Below, in pieces: positions 20,254 to 27,657 of a stretch of 27,657 nt of DNA. Where the stretch lies: positions 1-27,657 of the IMG/VR virus record IMGVR_UViG_3300021178_000036, one strand, 5' to 3'. Source of the DNA: a virus. Below the pieces are notes generated by a model. That model searched no databases. It was not told where the DNA came from and saw nothing but the letters and a program-made list of their open reading frames with translations. A program made the position numbers and the translations under genes. Position 1 is the first letter of the stretch. Each line of letters starts with the position of its first letter.

Positions 20254-20708
20254 CAGAGTGCTTCCTTAATTTTTTGTAATGCGGTCCTGAATACTTGATT
20301 GATTTGGTCCTGCGATGCGGAGCGAATCTGCTCCATGTAATGGCGGCCTTGGAATCCGGGCCACATGCCGAAGCTCGGATGAGACGGATTCACCAGTCTC
20401 CTGCCGATTGCCGGCACATACCGGCCAGGCGAGGGTGGTGCGCCAAATTCTACGGCTGCGGCATAATTCACATTCTTCGGCGACCAAACGGCTTGTAGCC
20501 GGCTGATCATTGGAGGCTTGAAACTTCTAATGAGCGTACCTGTCCTGAATGGCACAGTCGATTGGTTAGTATGATCGGAGAGCGCCGCCGCCGATTCGAC
20601 GATAGCATCCTGAAGGATAGGCTCGACGACCTGCGGAGCTTTTTTGAAGGCAGCTGTCAACTGGTCAAGGCCGATGATTTGTACATTGAATGTAAATGTA
20701 TTTGCCAT
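20253..20708 (-). CDS. HK97 gp10-like head-tail joining protein
   Basis: A 151-residue protein with the hallmark of the HK97-gp10 family: a helix pair EPILQDAIVESAAALSDHTN, then VPFRTGTLIRSFKP, YAAAVEFGAPPSPGRYVPAI, and a C-terminal helix after HYMEQIRSASQDQINQVFRT. The E-F-G motif and P-x-R-T-G-x-L-x-x-S are conserved in the family. It joins connector and terminator. Confidence 0.85.
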   Translation of the reverse strand: MANTFTFNVQIIGLDQLTAAFKKAPQVVEPILQDAIVESAAALSDHTNQSTVPFRTGTLIRSFKPPMISRLQAVWSPKNVNYAAAVEFGAPPSPGRYVPAIGRRLVNPSHPSFGMWPGFQGRHYMEQIRSASQDQINQVFRTALQKIKEAL

Positions 20709-20710
20709 AT

Positions 20711-21586
20711 TCAGAAAATTGTTGACATTCTACGATAGTGACCTATCACTGCCTTGTCCTCGGCATTGAGCTCGCGGGACCACGATGTGGTCGCGCCTTC
20801 CAAGGCTTCCGATGCCTTGTCGCCCAGCTGCCGGCGCATGTACCGGCGCACCACGAGCGATTCGACGAGCTCGCTTATGTCGCCAGGAAGGAGATGGGTG
20901 TTGTTGTCGCCGGCGTTGGCCCAGCTGATCGGGTAGCCGGCCGAGTACGTCACCCTGATCATATTGTCCTGGGTCATGGGGACGAAGCCATAGAGACGGA
21001 TAAGACCAGCCTGGCCGTTGTTTATGAGCTGGTACTGGTCGGGAATGAAATTGAACCAAGCCGGATTGGTCGCCGGCGTGCCCGGACGCCACTGGAAGTT
21101 GATGAGGCCGTTCACCTGGATGATGGCGGCTGTCGCATTCGCGGTCGCCGCCGCGGCGAGCGTGATCGTGGTCGTGCCGATGGCCGTGATGTTGTTCCTC
21201 ACCTGGTTACCGCCAGTCACCAGGGTGTTTTGGATGTTATCGGCCGCCACCGGCATGCCGATCACGCAGCCGGTCGTGGTCGAGACATTGGTGACCACGG
21301 CCGAGCCGTTGGTCAGGTTGCCGGTGATGGTCGAGAAGAATACTGGCGCTTGGCGCAGGACCACGCGCATCTGCTTCGTCGAGTAGGCCGAATAGATCTC
21401 GTTATTGTATGTCGTCTGTGCGAACCGCCTTCCGCCTGTCTCGCGCTCGAACCAGTCGGTGCAAGAGTTGATCATGCGGGTGAGGAGCTTATCGAAGGAC
21501 GTCGGCTGGCTCGATATGTTTGTATCAAAAATCCTATCCTTAACTCTCTGGAGCGACGTCAATGCATAGGGAAGTATGGATTCCAT
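20711..21586 (-). CDS. Head-tail connector (gp6-like) with inserted beta domain
   Basis: Residues 1-85 and 160-291 form the connector core: TSLQRVKDRIFDTN, FDKLLTRMINSCTDWFERET followed by GGRRF, then late helices including DISELVESLVVRRYMRRQLG. These match the HK97 gp6/SPP1 gp15 adaptor layout. Residues 87-158 (ITGNLTNGSAVVTNVSTTTG onward to TAAIIQV) are an inserted repeat-like beta domain seen in varied phage structural proteins and probably exposed on the neck. The stop lies two bases before the gp10-like gene. Confidence 0.8.
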   Translation of the reverse strand: MESILPYALTSLQRVKDRIFDTNISSQPTSFDKLLTRMINSCTDWFERETGGRRFAQTTYNNEIYSAYSTKQMRVVLRQAPVFFSTITGNLTNGSAVVTNVSTTTGCVIGMPVAADNIQNTLVTGGNQVRNNITAIGTTTITLAAAATANATAAIIQVNGLINFQWRPGTPATNPAWFNFIPDQYQLINNGQAGLIRLYGFVPMTQDNMIRVTYSAGYPISWANAGDNNTHLLPGDISELVESLVVRRYMRRQLGDKASEALEGATTSWSRELNAEDKAVIGHYRRMSTIF

Positions 21587-21604
21587 AGATGGGAGGATCG
21601 TGTC

Positions 21605-21638
21605 CTCGCGTCACGCCCCCGGAGGGGCGTGTGGCGAG
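21605..21638 (-). other. Strong intercistronic hairpin
   Basis: CTCGC and CACGCCCC pair with GGGGCGTG and GCGAG around the loop CGGA: 13 base pairs with one 2x2 internal loop. It lies between the decoration-like gene and the connector gene and lacks a U tract, so it may protect or separate mRNAs rather than terminate. Confidence 0.7.
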
Positions 21639-21648
21639 AGCGCGACTA

Positions 21649-22161
21649 CTAAGTGTTAGTAGTTGTCGGCGTCTGCGTGGGCGGTAGCTCATACGCGCGG
21701 CCGAGCTCGATGAGCGTGGTCGTGGTCATGGCTGCCGCTTGGCTTCCCAGAGTGCCGTAAGCACCGCAGGATACCAACTGCACGCGCAGATAACGCTTGC
21801 GGTTCGATACCCCCAGCCCTTCGATCCTGAAGGAGTTGAGGACCGCAGTCGTGGTGGCGACTACCGTTCCGCCGATCGCGGTGCCGGTGTTGTCGTTCGC
21901 CGTCGTCCACGTCGCGTTGTCGTTCGACTCCTGCAAGGTCGCGACCGTGGAGATGTTCTGGCCGTTGTTATTGGTGATAGCCTGTGCGCCGACCGGCGTC
22001 ACATACACGCGCAATGCTCCCGAATTGAAACCCTTGGTATCAATCGAGGGGCTCGGAGTCGTCACGACGACGGCAGCCGAGCTGTTGAAGGTCGAGAGGA
22101 TCGCCCCATAGGCAGCGGTATTCTGGCCTCCAACCACTACGTTGTCTATAACTGATCTCAT
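21649..22161 (-). CDS. Head-associated beta-rich protein, decoration-like
   Basis: A 170-residue protein rich in Thr, Ser and Val with strand-forming runs (SAAVVVTTPSPSIDTKGFNS, ALRVYVTPVGAQAITNNNGQ). Position between capsid and connector and the beta-sandwich look fit a capsid decoration or head protein, though no family is recognised. The Thr-rich C-terminus (PPTQTPTTTNT) is probably disordered. It starts after an A/T-rich leader without a Shine-Dalgarno. Confidence 0.6.
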   Translation of the reverse strand: MRSVIDNVVVGGQNTAAYGAILSTFNSSAAVVVTTPSPSIDTKGFNSGALRVYVTPVGAQAITNNNGQNISTVATLQESNDNATWTTANDNTGTAIGGTVVATTTAVLNSFRIEGLGVSNRKRYLRVQLVSCGAYGTLGSQAAAMTTTTLIELGRAYELPPTQTPTTTNT

Positions 22162-22261
22162 GATAATGATGTTATGCCTTATAGCTTGTCAGCTTCATCC
22201 CGATCGACTTTTCAGAGGACCTTGACAGGCCATCGGAAACGGGATGACGGCGGGGCGACCG

Positions 22262-22390
22262 TTAGGCGGTTGCTGGTACCCCTTCTCCAGCGGCAGGTGC
22301 TGCCGTCTCGGGAGCGTTCTCGGGAGCCGACGGTGCCGGGGATTCCGGTGTCGTCGTATCCGGCGCAGGTGTTGGTGTCTCGTCGCTCAT
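22262..22390 (-). CDS. Small Pro/Ala-rich disordered protein
   Basis: A 42-residue frame, MSDETPTPAPDTTTPESPAP continuing SAPENAPETAAPAAGEGVPATA. It is all Pro, Ala, Thr and Glu, acidic and unfolded. The codon pattern and an ATG after an A-rich leader suggest it is translated. It might be a linker-like scaffold or decoy; nothing can be inferred about function. The 100 bases after it (22162-22261) hold no supported gene. Confidence 0.4.
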   Translation of the reverse strand: MSDETPTPAPDTTTPESPAPSAPENAPETAAPAAGEGVPATA

Positions 22391-22412
22391 GTTTTTATTG
22401 TTAGGCTGTTAA

Positions 22413-22470
22413 GGAATGTTTGTGCATTCCGCCCTGCCTTGAGATGAGGCAGAGGCAATGCGCAAGCGCA
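22413..22470 (-). other. Cluster of hairpins after the capsid gene
   Basis: Three consecutive inverted repeats lie right after the capsid stop: TGCGC/GCGCA (22459-22470), CTGCCT/AGGCAG (22434-22452) and GGAATG/CATTCC (22413-22430). None has a U tract. They may stabilise the upstream capsid mRNA or attenuate transcription into the next genes. Confidence 0.55.
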
Positions 22471-23784
22471 CTAGGAGACCGAGGTCTGACCGATCACGAA
22501 GGCCTGGGGAAGCACCGGAGTGAAAGCGTGGCGGTGCTTGTACACGATGCCGCGCTGATCCGCCAATGCCACTTCCTTGCCGCCGAACGAGCCTGACTCG
22601 AACTGGGCCACGCGCATCTCGCCTTTGTCGCCGAAGGCCGTGGCCTTCAGGTTGCCGAAGATGATGAATGGCGTGTTCGCCGTCGCGGCGTTTGCAGCCG
22701 GGAGAGGCGGGAGCCAGCGGTTCGTATAGACGGGGAAGCCCAAGATCTGGCCTGCCGGACGCACCGGACCGCCCAAGGGGTCCATCCCCAAGGCCACCGG
22801 CAGCGATGCCACTGAAGGCAGTCCGCCGAAAGGCAGGATGAAGTTACCCGATTGGTCCTTCTGGGTGCGGAGGGCCGCCCAGACGGTGCGGTGGCAGTAG
22901 AATGCGGCGCCGTCGAGGATCGATTCCTCGAGAAGGCCGATCATGTTCGAGCTGTCGCGGAGCACGTCGAAGCCGTTAAGCGTCGACGTGGTCGAGTCGT
23001 TGCTGAACTTGGTATAGCCCGAGGTCGAGCTATTGCCCGCATAATACTGCGTCGCAGTGATGCCGGGGACGGCACCCTGCAATCCGATGGAAAGTCCGAG
23101 GATGCCCAGGAACGGGCCCTGAACGGTCACGCCGTTCGCGGTGTTCCCTGAGCCGCCGAGGAATCCTTGCTGGTCGATCATGTTCGCGAGGGCTTCGCCG
23201 CCTAGGGCGAGGAGCCAGTCCGCGAGCTGGACCGAGGCATCCGCCAGAAGGTCGTTGCCGACCACGAAGGCGAGCTGCCATTTCTTGGCGATCAAGACCG
23301 CCTGGCCGAAGGTGATGCCGGTTACCGTGCCTGCCACGTCGACCCCGAGATACGCGCCGGTCAGGTACGATCCGGTGTAGTTCGGGATGGCGAGCTCGTC
23401 GGTCTTCATGGGCCACTTCATGGCCTGGCTCATGATGGTGCCGACCGAGGCGGCGATGCGCAGGATCGCGTCAGCGACCTCGCGGGATACCAGGTATCCG
23501 CCGCGATTGTCCTGCTCCTCGATCAGGGCTTCGTTGGCCTTCAGGTCCACGCCTTCCAACTTGGCGGCGGCCTGGGCGACCCGGACGAAGTCCTTCTTCT
23601 GCTTGTCAGACAGGAGCGTGATATCCCTTCCGAACATCGTGCGCTCCATCTTCATCTTCTCGACGACCTCCCGCGCCTTTTGCGTGGAGATGTCGCCGAT
23701 CAGAGGTTCGAGCTTCTTGGTGAAGCTCTCGTCGATCGAGTCCTCAATTGTCTTTTTGAGGGCGTCGACTTGTGTTTTTTCCAT
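22471..23784 (-). CDS. Major capsid protein, HK97 fold
   Basis: A 437-residue capsid protein. The first 100 residues are charged and helical, resembling the delta domain that acts as a scaffold and is removed by the protease. Then NRGGYLVSREVADAILRIAA begins the HK97 fold (N-arm and E-loop), followed by WQLAFVVGNDLLADASVQLA, GFLGGSGNTANGVTVQGPFL and a late CHRTVWAALRTQKDQSG. Standard signs are the LVxxEV-type start and the GxGSGNxxxG motif. The gene lies six bases after the protease gene. Confidence 0.92.
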   Translation of the reverse strand: MEKTQVDALKKTIEDSIDESFTKKLEPLIGDISTQKAREVVEKMKMERTMFGRDITLLSDKQKKDFVRVAQAAAKLEGVDLKANEALIEEQDNRGGYLVSREVADAILRIAASVGTIMSQAMKWPMKTDELAIPNYTGSYLTGAYLGVDVAGTVTGITFGQAVLIAKKWQLAFVVGNDLLADASVQLADWLLALGGEALANMIDQQGFLGGSGNTANGVTVQGPFLGILGLSIGLQGAVPGITATQYYAGNSSTSGYTKFSNDSTTSTLNGFDVLRDSSNMIGLLEESILDGAAFYCHRTVWAALRTQKDQSGNFILPFGGLPSVASLPVALGMDPLGGPVRPAGQILGFPVYTNRWLPPLPAANAATANTPFIIFGNLKATAFGDKGEMRVAQFESGSFGGKEVALADQRGIVYKHRHAFTPVLPQAFVIGQTSVS

Positions 23785-23790
23785 TGATGA

Positions 23791-25188
23791 CTACTTCGGG
23801 TCTTTGTCCTGCTTGTTAAACTTTCGCAGGACTTTGCCCAAAGCATTATCAAGCGTTCTCACCAGCTCGCGATCCTTCAGGAACTCTTCGAGTCCTTTGG
23901 ACGGTGCGTCTGCCGGTAGAGGTTTTCGACCATTCGCGGGTCTGGCATTCTCGGTGCCAGACTTCTTATCGCCCTCTGCTCCCGCGTGAGCATTCAAGGC
24001 GGTGATCAAAGCTTTCATGGTCGTGATAAACTCGTCCGCTCCTTTGCCTCCGGTCGTGTCATCCATGTCCTCGGCAACGGCGTCCGACATGTCCCTGAAG
24101 CATTCGATGAGCTTGGATGAGTGATGGAACGATTCCTTGGAATGGCGCTCATGCTCGAGATCCGTGGCATGGGTAAAATCCTTGTGATGGCCGTCGACGG
24201 CGTCCTTGAAGACCTCCATGGCGTCCTTGATGATCTGCGGTCCGTTGTTATCGTCCTCATCATCCTTTCCGGCCTCGTCATCCTTGCCGGCATCATCCTT
24301 GCTCTTGGACACGCCCTTGTAGGCGTCCTTGATGGCGTCCTTGAAGACATCCATCGAGTCCTTGATGGCGTCCTTGTGAGCCTTGTGAGCTTTCATGTGG
24401 GCGTCTTTATGAGCCTTGTGCTCGGCGGTCATGGCGTCCTTGAAAACTTGAACGGCATCCGCCATCGTGTCCTTGTGTGATTTCTCCATGTCTTTTTCGG
24501 GTACGCAGATCATCGGTCCGCCGGGGTTCGAGGGGTCATCGCTTAGGATGCCCGGAGTCCCGTCGTCGAGGGTGCAGCGTGCGCCCGGTTGAGGTTCCTT
24601 AATGCTGATAATGCCGATCCCTTTAGTTTTCATGAGAGACACATCGATCCCGAGCTCCTTGATCTGGTCCTGCGTGAGCGCGTGGGGGTTGGCCGGCACC
24701 GGCACGAACGAGAATTCCAGGAGCTCCGCCTTGGTGATGGTGTTGTAGTCTATTGTACCATGGTCGTCGACAGCGTACTCGGTCGGGATGAAGCCGACGG
24801 ACGTTGTCCGGACCATGCCAAGATCGTAGAGCCTCCGCACCTGCTGGGCGAAGGGGTTGGCCTCGATCGGCGCAAACTTGCCCTGGGCGCGGAGGGCGCC
24901 CGAGGCGTTGTCTATCGAGGTGCAGGTGCCGATCGGAAGGGCGCTGTAGTCATGAGCCCAGAGGACGACCGGATTGGTCTTATAGAAGGCCAGATTCCAG
25001 CCTGCCTGATCCACCGATTCGCCCTGGCGGTCGACATCGTCGGTCGAGACGATCACATCGAACGTGCCCGAGTCCTCGTCAGAGGCCGCTTTCGTGGCAG
25101 CGATCAGATTCTTCACGGCGCTGTCGGCGATCCGGGCGATGATCTTCTTCCTTATTTCAGTTGTGAGCTTGAGAGTGGAGTCTGCCAT
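23791..25188 (-). CDS. Prohead protease with long charged C-terminal domain
   Basis: Residues 1-185 are an HK97-type (S78) prohead protease: TNPVVLWAHDYSALPIG contains catalytic H79, and MVRTTSVGF contains nucleophile S130, followed by ELLEFSFVPVPANPHA. It matures the capsid inside the prohead. The remaining ~280 residues are low-complexity and unusual, with repeated K/H/D units (HKAHKDAHMKAHKAHKDAIK, then SKSKDDAGKDDEAGKDDEDD) and a Leu-rich helical end. This likely replaces a separate scaffold protein. A perfect TATAAT sits 13 bases ahead of the ATG, giving a nearly leaderless message. Confidence 0.9.
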   Translation of the reverse strand: MADSTLKLTTEIRKKIIARIADSAVKNLIAATKAASDEDSGTFDVIVSTDDVDRQGESVDQAGWNLAFYKTNPVVLWAHDYSALPIGTCTSIDNASGALRAQGKFAPIEANPFAQQVRRLYDLGMVRTTSVGFIPTEYAVDDHGTIDYNTITKAELLEFSFVPVPANPHALTQDQIKELGIDVSLMKTKGIGIISIKEPQPGARCTLDDGTPGILSDDPSNPGGPMICVPEKDMEKSHKDTMADAVQVFKDAMTAEHKAHKDAHMKAHKAHKDAIKDSMDVFKDAIKDAYKGVSKSKDDAGKDDEAGKDDEDDNNGPQIIKDAMEVFKDAVDGHHKDFTHATDLEHERHSKESFHHSSKLIECFRDMSDAVAEDMDDTTGGKGADEFITTMKALITALNAHAGAEGDKKSGTENARPANGRKPLPADAPSKGLEEFLKDRELVRTLDNALGKVLRKFNKQDKDPK

Positions 25189-25200
25189 GATGATGGATAA

Positions 25201-25206
25201 ATTATA
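25201..25206 (-). promoter_or_regulatory. Possible late promoter -10
   Basis: TATAAT lies on the minus strand just before the protease gene, with an A/T-rich spacer but no convincing -35 hexamer (best is GTTCAA-like). Transcription would start around 25194, five or six bases from the ATG. Confidence 0.35.
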
Positions 25207-25255
25207 ACTTTTTATAAGGGGATTGAACAGAGGATAATTTTGACGTATTCTTCGT

Positions 25256-25432
25256 TCATGTTTTTATTGCTGGCATACATAGCTCACCGACGCGGTTCCA
25301 AGCGACACAGCAGTCGAGAACACGATCGTCGTCGGCGTTGTCGAAGCTCATCGTTTTCACGTCGGAAATCATCCCCTTTATCTCGGAGAAGTGCATGTCC
25401 AGTTCTCTTTTTGTGTAGGGGATCTCACTCAT
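25256..25432 (-). CDS. Small protein following the fiber
   Basis: A 58-residue frame, MSEIPYTKRELDMHFSEIKG and onward, starting one base after the fiber stop. The Y-T-x-R-E-x-D-x-x-F opening recurs in small coiled phage proteins near tail or holin genes, supporting it as genuine. The later part holds a C-C pair (DCCVAW). It may be a fiber partner or chaperone. The 67 bases after it, before the protease ATG, hold no supported gene and contain the TATAAT at 25201-25206. Confidence 0.5.
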   Translation of the reverse strand: MSEIPYTKRELDMHFSEIKGMISDVKTMSFDNADDDRVLDCCVAWNRVGELCMPAIKT

Positions 25433-25433
25433 G

Positions 25434-27657
25434 TCAATATGTGAAGTTTGAAGACTGCTGGCAGATTATCCCGATGCTTTTCGTCGTAAGCGAAGCACTC
25501 AAGTTAAGCACCACGGTCGAAGGCGTCGAGCTCGCATCGGAGACCGTCGTTCCTCCCGATTCGTCAGAGGCCACGCAGACGGGGGTATAGGCGTATTTGT
25601 GGGCTAAATTGATTGTGAGCGAGGTTACCCCGACTCCAGTAATAGTCCGCATGGTCTGGTCGTCTCCCACGACCGAAGAGCATCCGGCTCCGCATGTCGG
25701 GCTGTTCCCTCCCGTTATCTTGTGCCCGTTCGCGTCTATCTGGAAAATAGTCGATGTAGCCGTTCCTGTGCCTGTCGTCGAGGCGATAGTGAAGAATGAA
25801 GTAAATGGCGACTGCGAGCTGTCCTCCTGGATGGATAGAAGGCTTCCTGGCGTCGTCGTGCCGCCTATGCCCACATAGTTATTATCATTCCTAACCACGA
25901 GGCCGTTATCGAGATAATAAGGCGGTGCGCTGAATCCTTTGCCAATGTATACATCAGGAATGGTGAAAGCTATGGCACAAGAATATCCTACGCCTGCACT
26001 AGTATTGTTCGTAAAACTAAAGGCTGGACCACCACATGATCCTGCGAGCTGTGAGAAATTTATTATCGCCTGCCCTCCGAAATCCGCCTGTGACAAGCCA
26101 TTCAGGAAAATGTAATTACCGGCATTACCATTATAGAGAATCGGGCCACCTGATGTGTTTGTGTCATAGCAGAGACGAGCGTCGGTATGTCCCGAAAAAG
26201 TGAATCCGTTGCCTTGAGCGCATACTCCTGCGATAGATGCCGTAGTAATCACACCTCCTTGAAGGAACGACTGACCTGTTACAGTCACTGCCGTTGAAGA
26301 AGCATACGGCAATTGCGAGGCGATAGTTCCAGTTGCCGTATAATGATCTGCCACTACGCCTGTCGAGCCGACCACGGAAAGGGCGGCATATGGAGAGGTT
26401 GTCGCTATGCCAACAAATCCACCAAATGTGCTTGTCGCTATAGATGAAGTGGCAATAAGTGAACCTACCGTAAGTGGATTTGTCGAAGTCCCTGATACGG
26501 CCGTGCCGTTCGATGAGTACCACGCGAGCTGCGGAGTATTTCCCGTGTTCACCGTGCCGCTTCCTCCGCCACCACTGCCCCCGACGCAGGTGCCGGATAT
26601 TGCAAAACATCCTTTTGAGAGATTGATTCCATTGCCGTAGAAGCTGGAAGTAGCAGTCGTGAAATTGGCGACGCCGTTCACGGAAAGGATCGAGCCTGGC
26701 GTAGTCGTGCCCAGGCCCATGTTGCCGTTGTTGGCGACGATGAGAGCGGGCGCGCCGCCTGATGCGCCGTTCGTCGTCGAGGCGATGACGAAATCGGGGA
26801 AGGGATAGGTTGATGAGGCGCTGACCGCCAGCTTCGCCCAAGGCGAGGTCGTGCCGATGCCGACGGCCGCGTCTCCGGTGTTGGATGCCGAGGCGATATG
26901 CTTGATGACCATATCGTAGGTTGACGATGCAAAGCTCGGACCAGATGAGAAAGCAATGGTATTTGAGGCGTTATTGGCCGAGGTAGCACCAAAGACAAGG
27001 CCGCCGTCTGATGTCTCGACTACCATCCCATTCGGAGGCACGCCGGAGAAAGCGGAGAAGTTCGGACCCATCAGGCAGATGTCACCTTCATTGGTCGAGG
27101 GATTAGGCGCGATTCCGCCTATAAGCCCTTGACCCATCGTGCCGCCATTTGCAAAAGTGATGCAGCCGGAGGCATATATCCCTTGATCCATATTGCCGAG
27201 CGTAAGAAGGCTTACGAGATCGGATTGGCTGGTCGATACCTGTATCTGCGGTATGGATTGCGTCAGAAATAATCCTTGGAGGTCGAACTGGCCTTGCTTG
27301 AAAGAATTGCCGACCATTATATTTCCGAGGAATGTCGAGGTGGCGGCAGACGATATGGCATTGAACGATTGAGCCGTCGAGACAGGCTGGATGGCCGTTA
27401 TGGTTCCATTTATCCTTGACGGCGAATAGGTCACGTCCGATGCCACTTGAATCGTACTGCCGGTATTCTTCAGGTCTACGGAAGTTAAGGACGGCGGACC
27501 GTTGTTCGAGGAAGATGCCACGCCGCCGTAAATCGAGACGATGCCGGAATTGATTATGTTATATCCGGTGTTCGAGGTTCCGCCGCCTTGGGCGGTCACC
27601 TGGCTGTTCCAGACGTTCATGTTACCGGCGTTGTTCATGGAGATGCCGTCAGTGACT
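25434..27657 (-). CDS. Large tail fiber or surface protein, partial at right edge
   Basis: The frame is open to the window edge, reading VTDGIS before the first Met (27638), so the N-terminus lies outside; 740 residues are visible. Repeats of the form G-[IL]-[GA]-T-T-[ST]-P occur at residues 260-272, 308-320, 410-422 and, as a variant, 590-602 (numbered from that Met), each followed by a hydrophobic strand. Ser/Thr/Gly-rich linkers (VGGSGGGGSGTVNTGN) separate them. The C-terminal 100 residues (from NGHKITGGNSPTCG) form a Cys-containing beta domain. Such repeats are familiar from large Parcubacteria surface proteins, so the phage may share adhesin domains with its host. Confidence 0.8.
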   Translation of the reverse strand, partial: VTDGISMNNAGNMNVWNSQVTAQGGGTSNTGYNIINSGIVSIYGGVASSSNNGPPSLTSVDLKNTGSTIQVASDVTYSPSRINGTITAIQPVSTAQSFNAISSAATSTFLGNIMVGNSFKQGQFDLQGLFLTQSIPQIQVSTSQSDLVSLLTLGNMDQGIYASGCITFANGGTMGQGLIGGIAPNPSTNEGDICLMGPNFSAFSGVPPNGMVVETSDGGLVFGATSANNASNTIAFSSGPSFASSTYDMVIKHIASASNTGDAAVGIGTTSPWAKLAVSASSTYPFPDFVIASTTNGASGGAPALIVANNGNMGLGTTTPGSILSVNGVANFTTATSSFYGNGINLSKGCFAISGTCVGGSGGGGSGTVNTGNTPQLAWYSSNGTAVSGTSTNPLTVGSLIATSSIATSTFGGFVGIATTSPYAALSVVGSTGVVADHYTATGTIASQLPYASSTAVTVTGQSFLQGGVITTASIAGVCAQGNGFTFSGHTDARLCYDTNTSGGPILYNGNAGNYIFLNGLSQADFGGQAIINFSQLAGSCGGPAFSFTNNTSAGVGYSCAIAFTIPDVYIGKGFSAPPYYLDNGLVVRNDNNYVGIGGTTTPGSLLSIQEDSSQSPFTSFFTIASTTGTGTATSTIFQIDANGHKITGGNSPTCGAGCSSVVGDDQTMRTITGVGVTSLTINLAHKYAYTPVCVASDESGGTTVSDASSTPSTVVLNLSASLTTKSIGIICQQSSNFTY

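Noticed and set aside
20738-21652. Plus-strand open frame of 304 residues opposite the connector gene
   Set aside because: Antisense shadow, Arg/Gly/Asp-rich, in conflict with a well-supported connector gene.
25212-25259. A 15-codon frame overlapping the stop of the 58-residue gene
   Set aside because: Too short to support; its end falls in the A/T-rich promoter-like region before the protease gene.
1-27657. CRISPR arrays, tRNA genes, insertion sequences or an integrase
   Set aside because: I found no regularly spaced repeats of CRISPR type, no cloverleaf-like sequence, and no transposase or recombinase motif. The only tandem array is the pentapeptide coding repeat.

Overview
The window is a contiguous piece of a siphovirus-type tailed phage (or prophage) genome. 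Every gene I can support lies on the minus strand, so transcription runs from base 27657 down to base 1. Morphogenesis genes are in standard order: prohead protease, HK97-fold major capsid protein, head-tail connector, gp10-like protein, tail terminator, tail tube, a frameshifted tail chaperone pair, tape measure, hub, tip and adhesin. No terminase, portal or integrase is inside the window; the first two probably lie beyond the right edge. Lifestyle cannot be decided.

Host (inference): the large fiber at the right edge carries G-[IL]-[GA]-T-T-[ST]-P repeats and Thr/Ser-rich linkers that I know mainly from surface proteins of Parcubacteria and other Candidate Phyla Radiation (Patescibacteria) bacteria. 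The lysin ends in a peptidoglycan-binding domain of the kind common there. TGA is a genuine stop at a dozen or more ATGA stop/start overlaps, so the TGA-recoded lineages (Gracilibacteria/SR1, mycoplasmas) are unlikely hosts. None of the start codons I inspected has a recognisable Shine-Dalgarno sequence; short A/T-rich leaders and overlap coupling are used instead.

Layout, in transcription order. (1) 27657-25256: fiber and a small coiled protein. (2) 25188-18538: head and tail-tube genes, with a TATAAT just ahead of the protease and hairpins after the capsid gene and before the connector gene. (3) 18511-13769: tail chaperone (GGGTTTT -1 frameshift site plus a 9-bp stem), tape measure, hub, tail tip and glycine-rich adhesin. 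(4) 13772-11933: lysis cassette of an XhlA-like membrane protein, a papain-fold lysin with a peptidoglycan-binding domain, a structured intergenic element and a small holin, closed by a terminator. (5) 11820-10987: a short transcript of small zinc-finger and basic proteins behind an extended -10 promoter with three palindromic operators. (6) 10927-5751: replication and recombination genes behind a good sigma70-like promoter: Sak4-like ATPase, SSB-like protein, winged-helix replication protein with embedded iterons, DUF5659-like protein, RusA-like resolvase and many small proteins. (7) 5749-1: accessory genes, including an orphan ParB-methyltransferase fusion with a G9 tract, a second methyltransferase fused at a duplicated gene boundary, tiny membrane and zinc proteins, and a partial gene at the left edge.

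The most interesting signals are a lambda-like origin inside the replication gene, the frameshift signal, a papain-type lysin, a branched inverted repeat between lysin and holin, the repeat-mediated methyltransferase fusion, and the likely Patescibacteria host.
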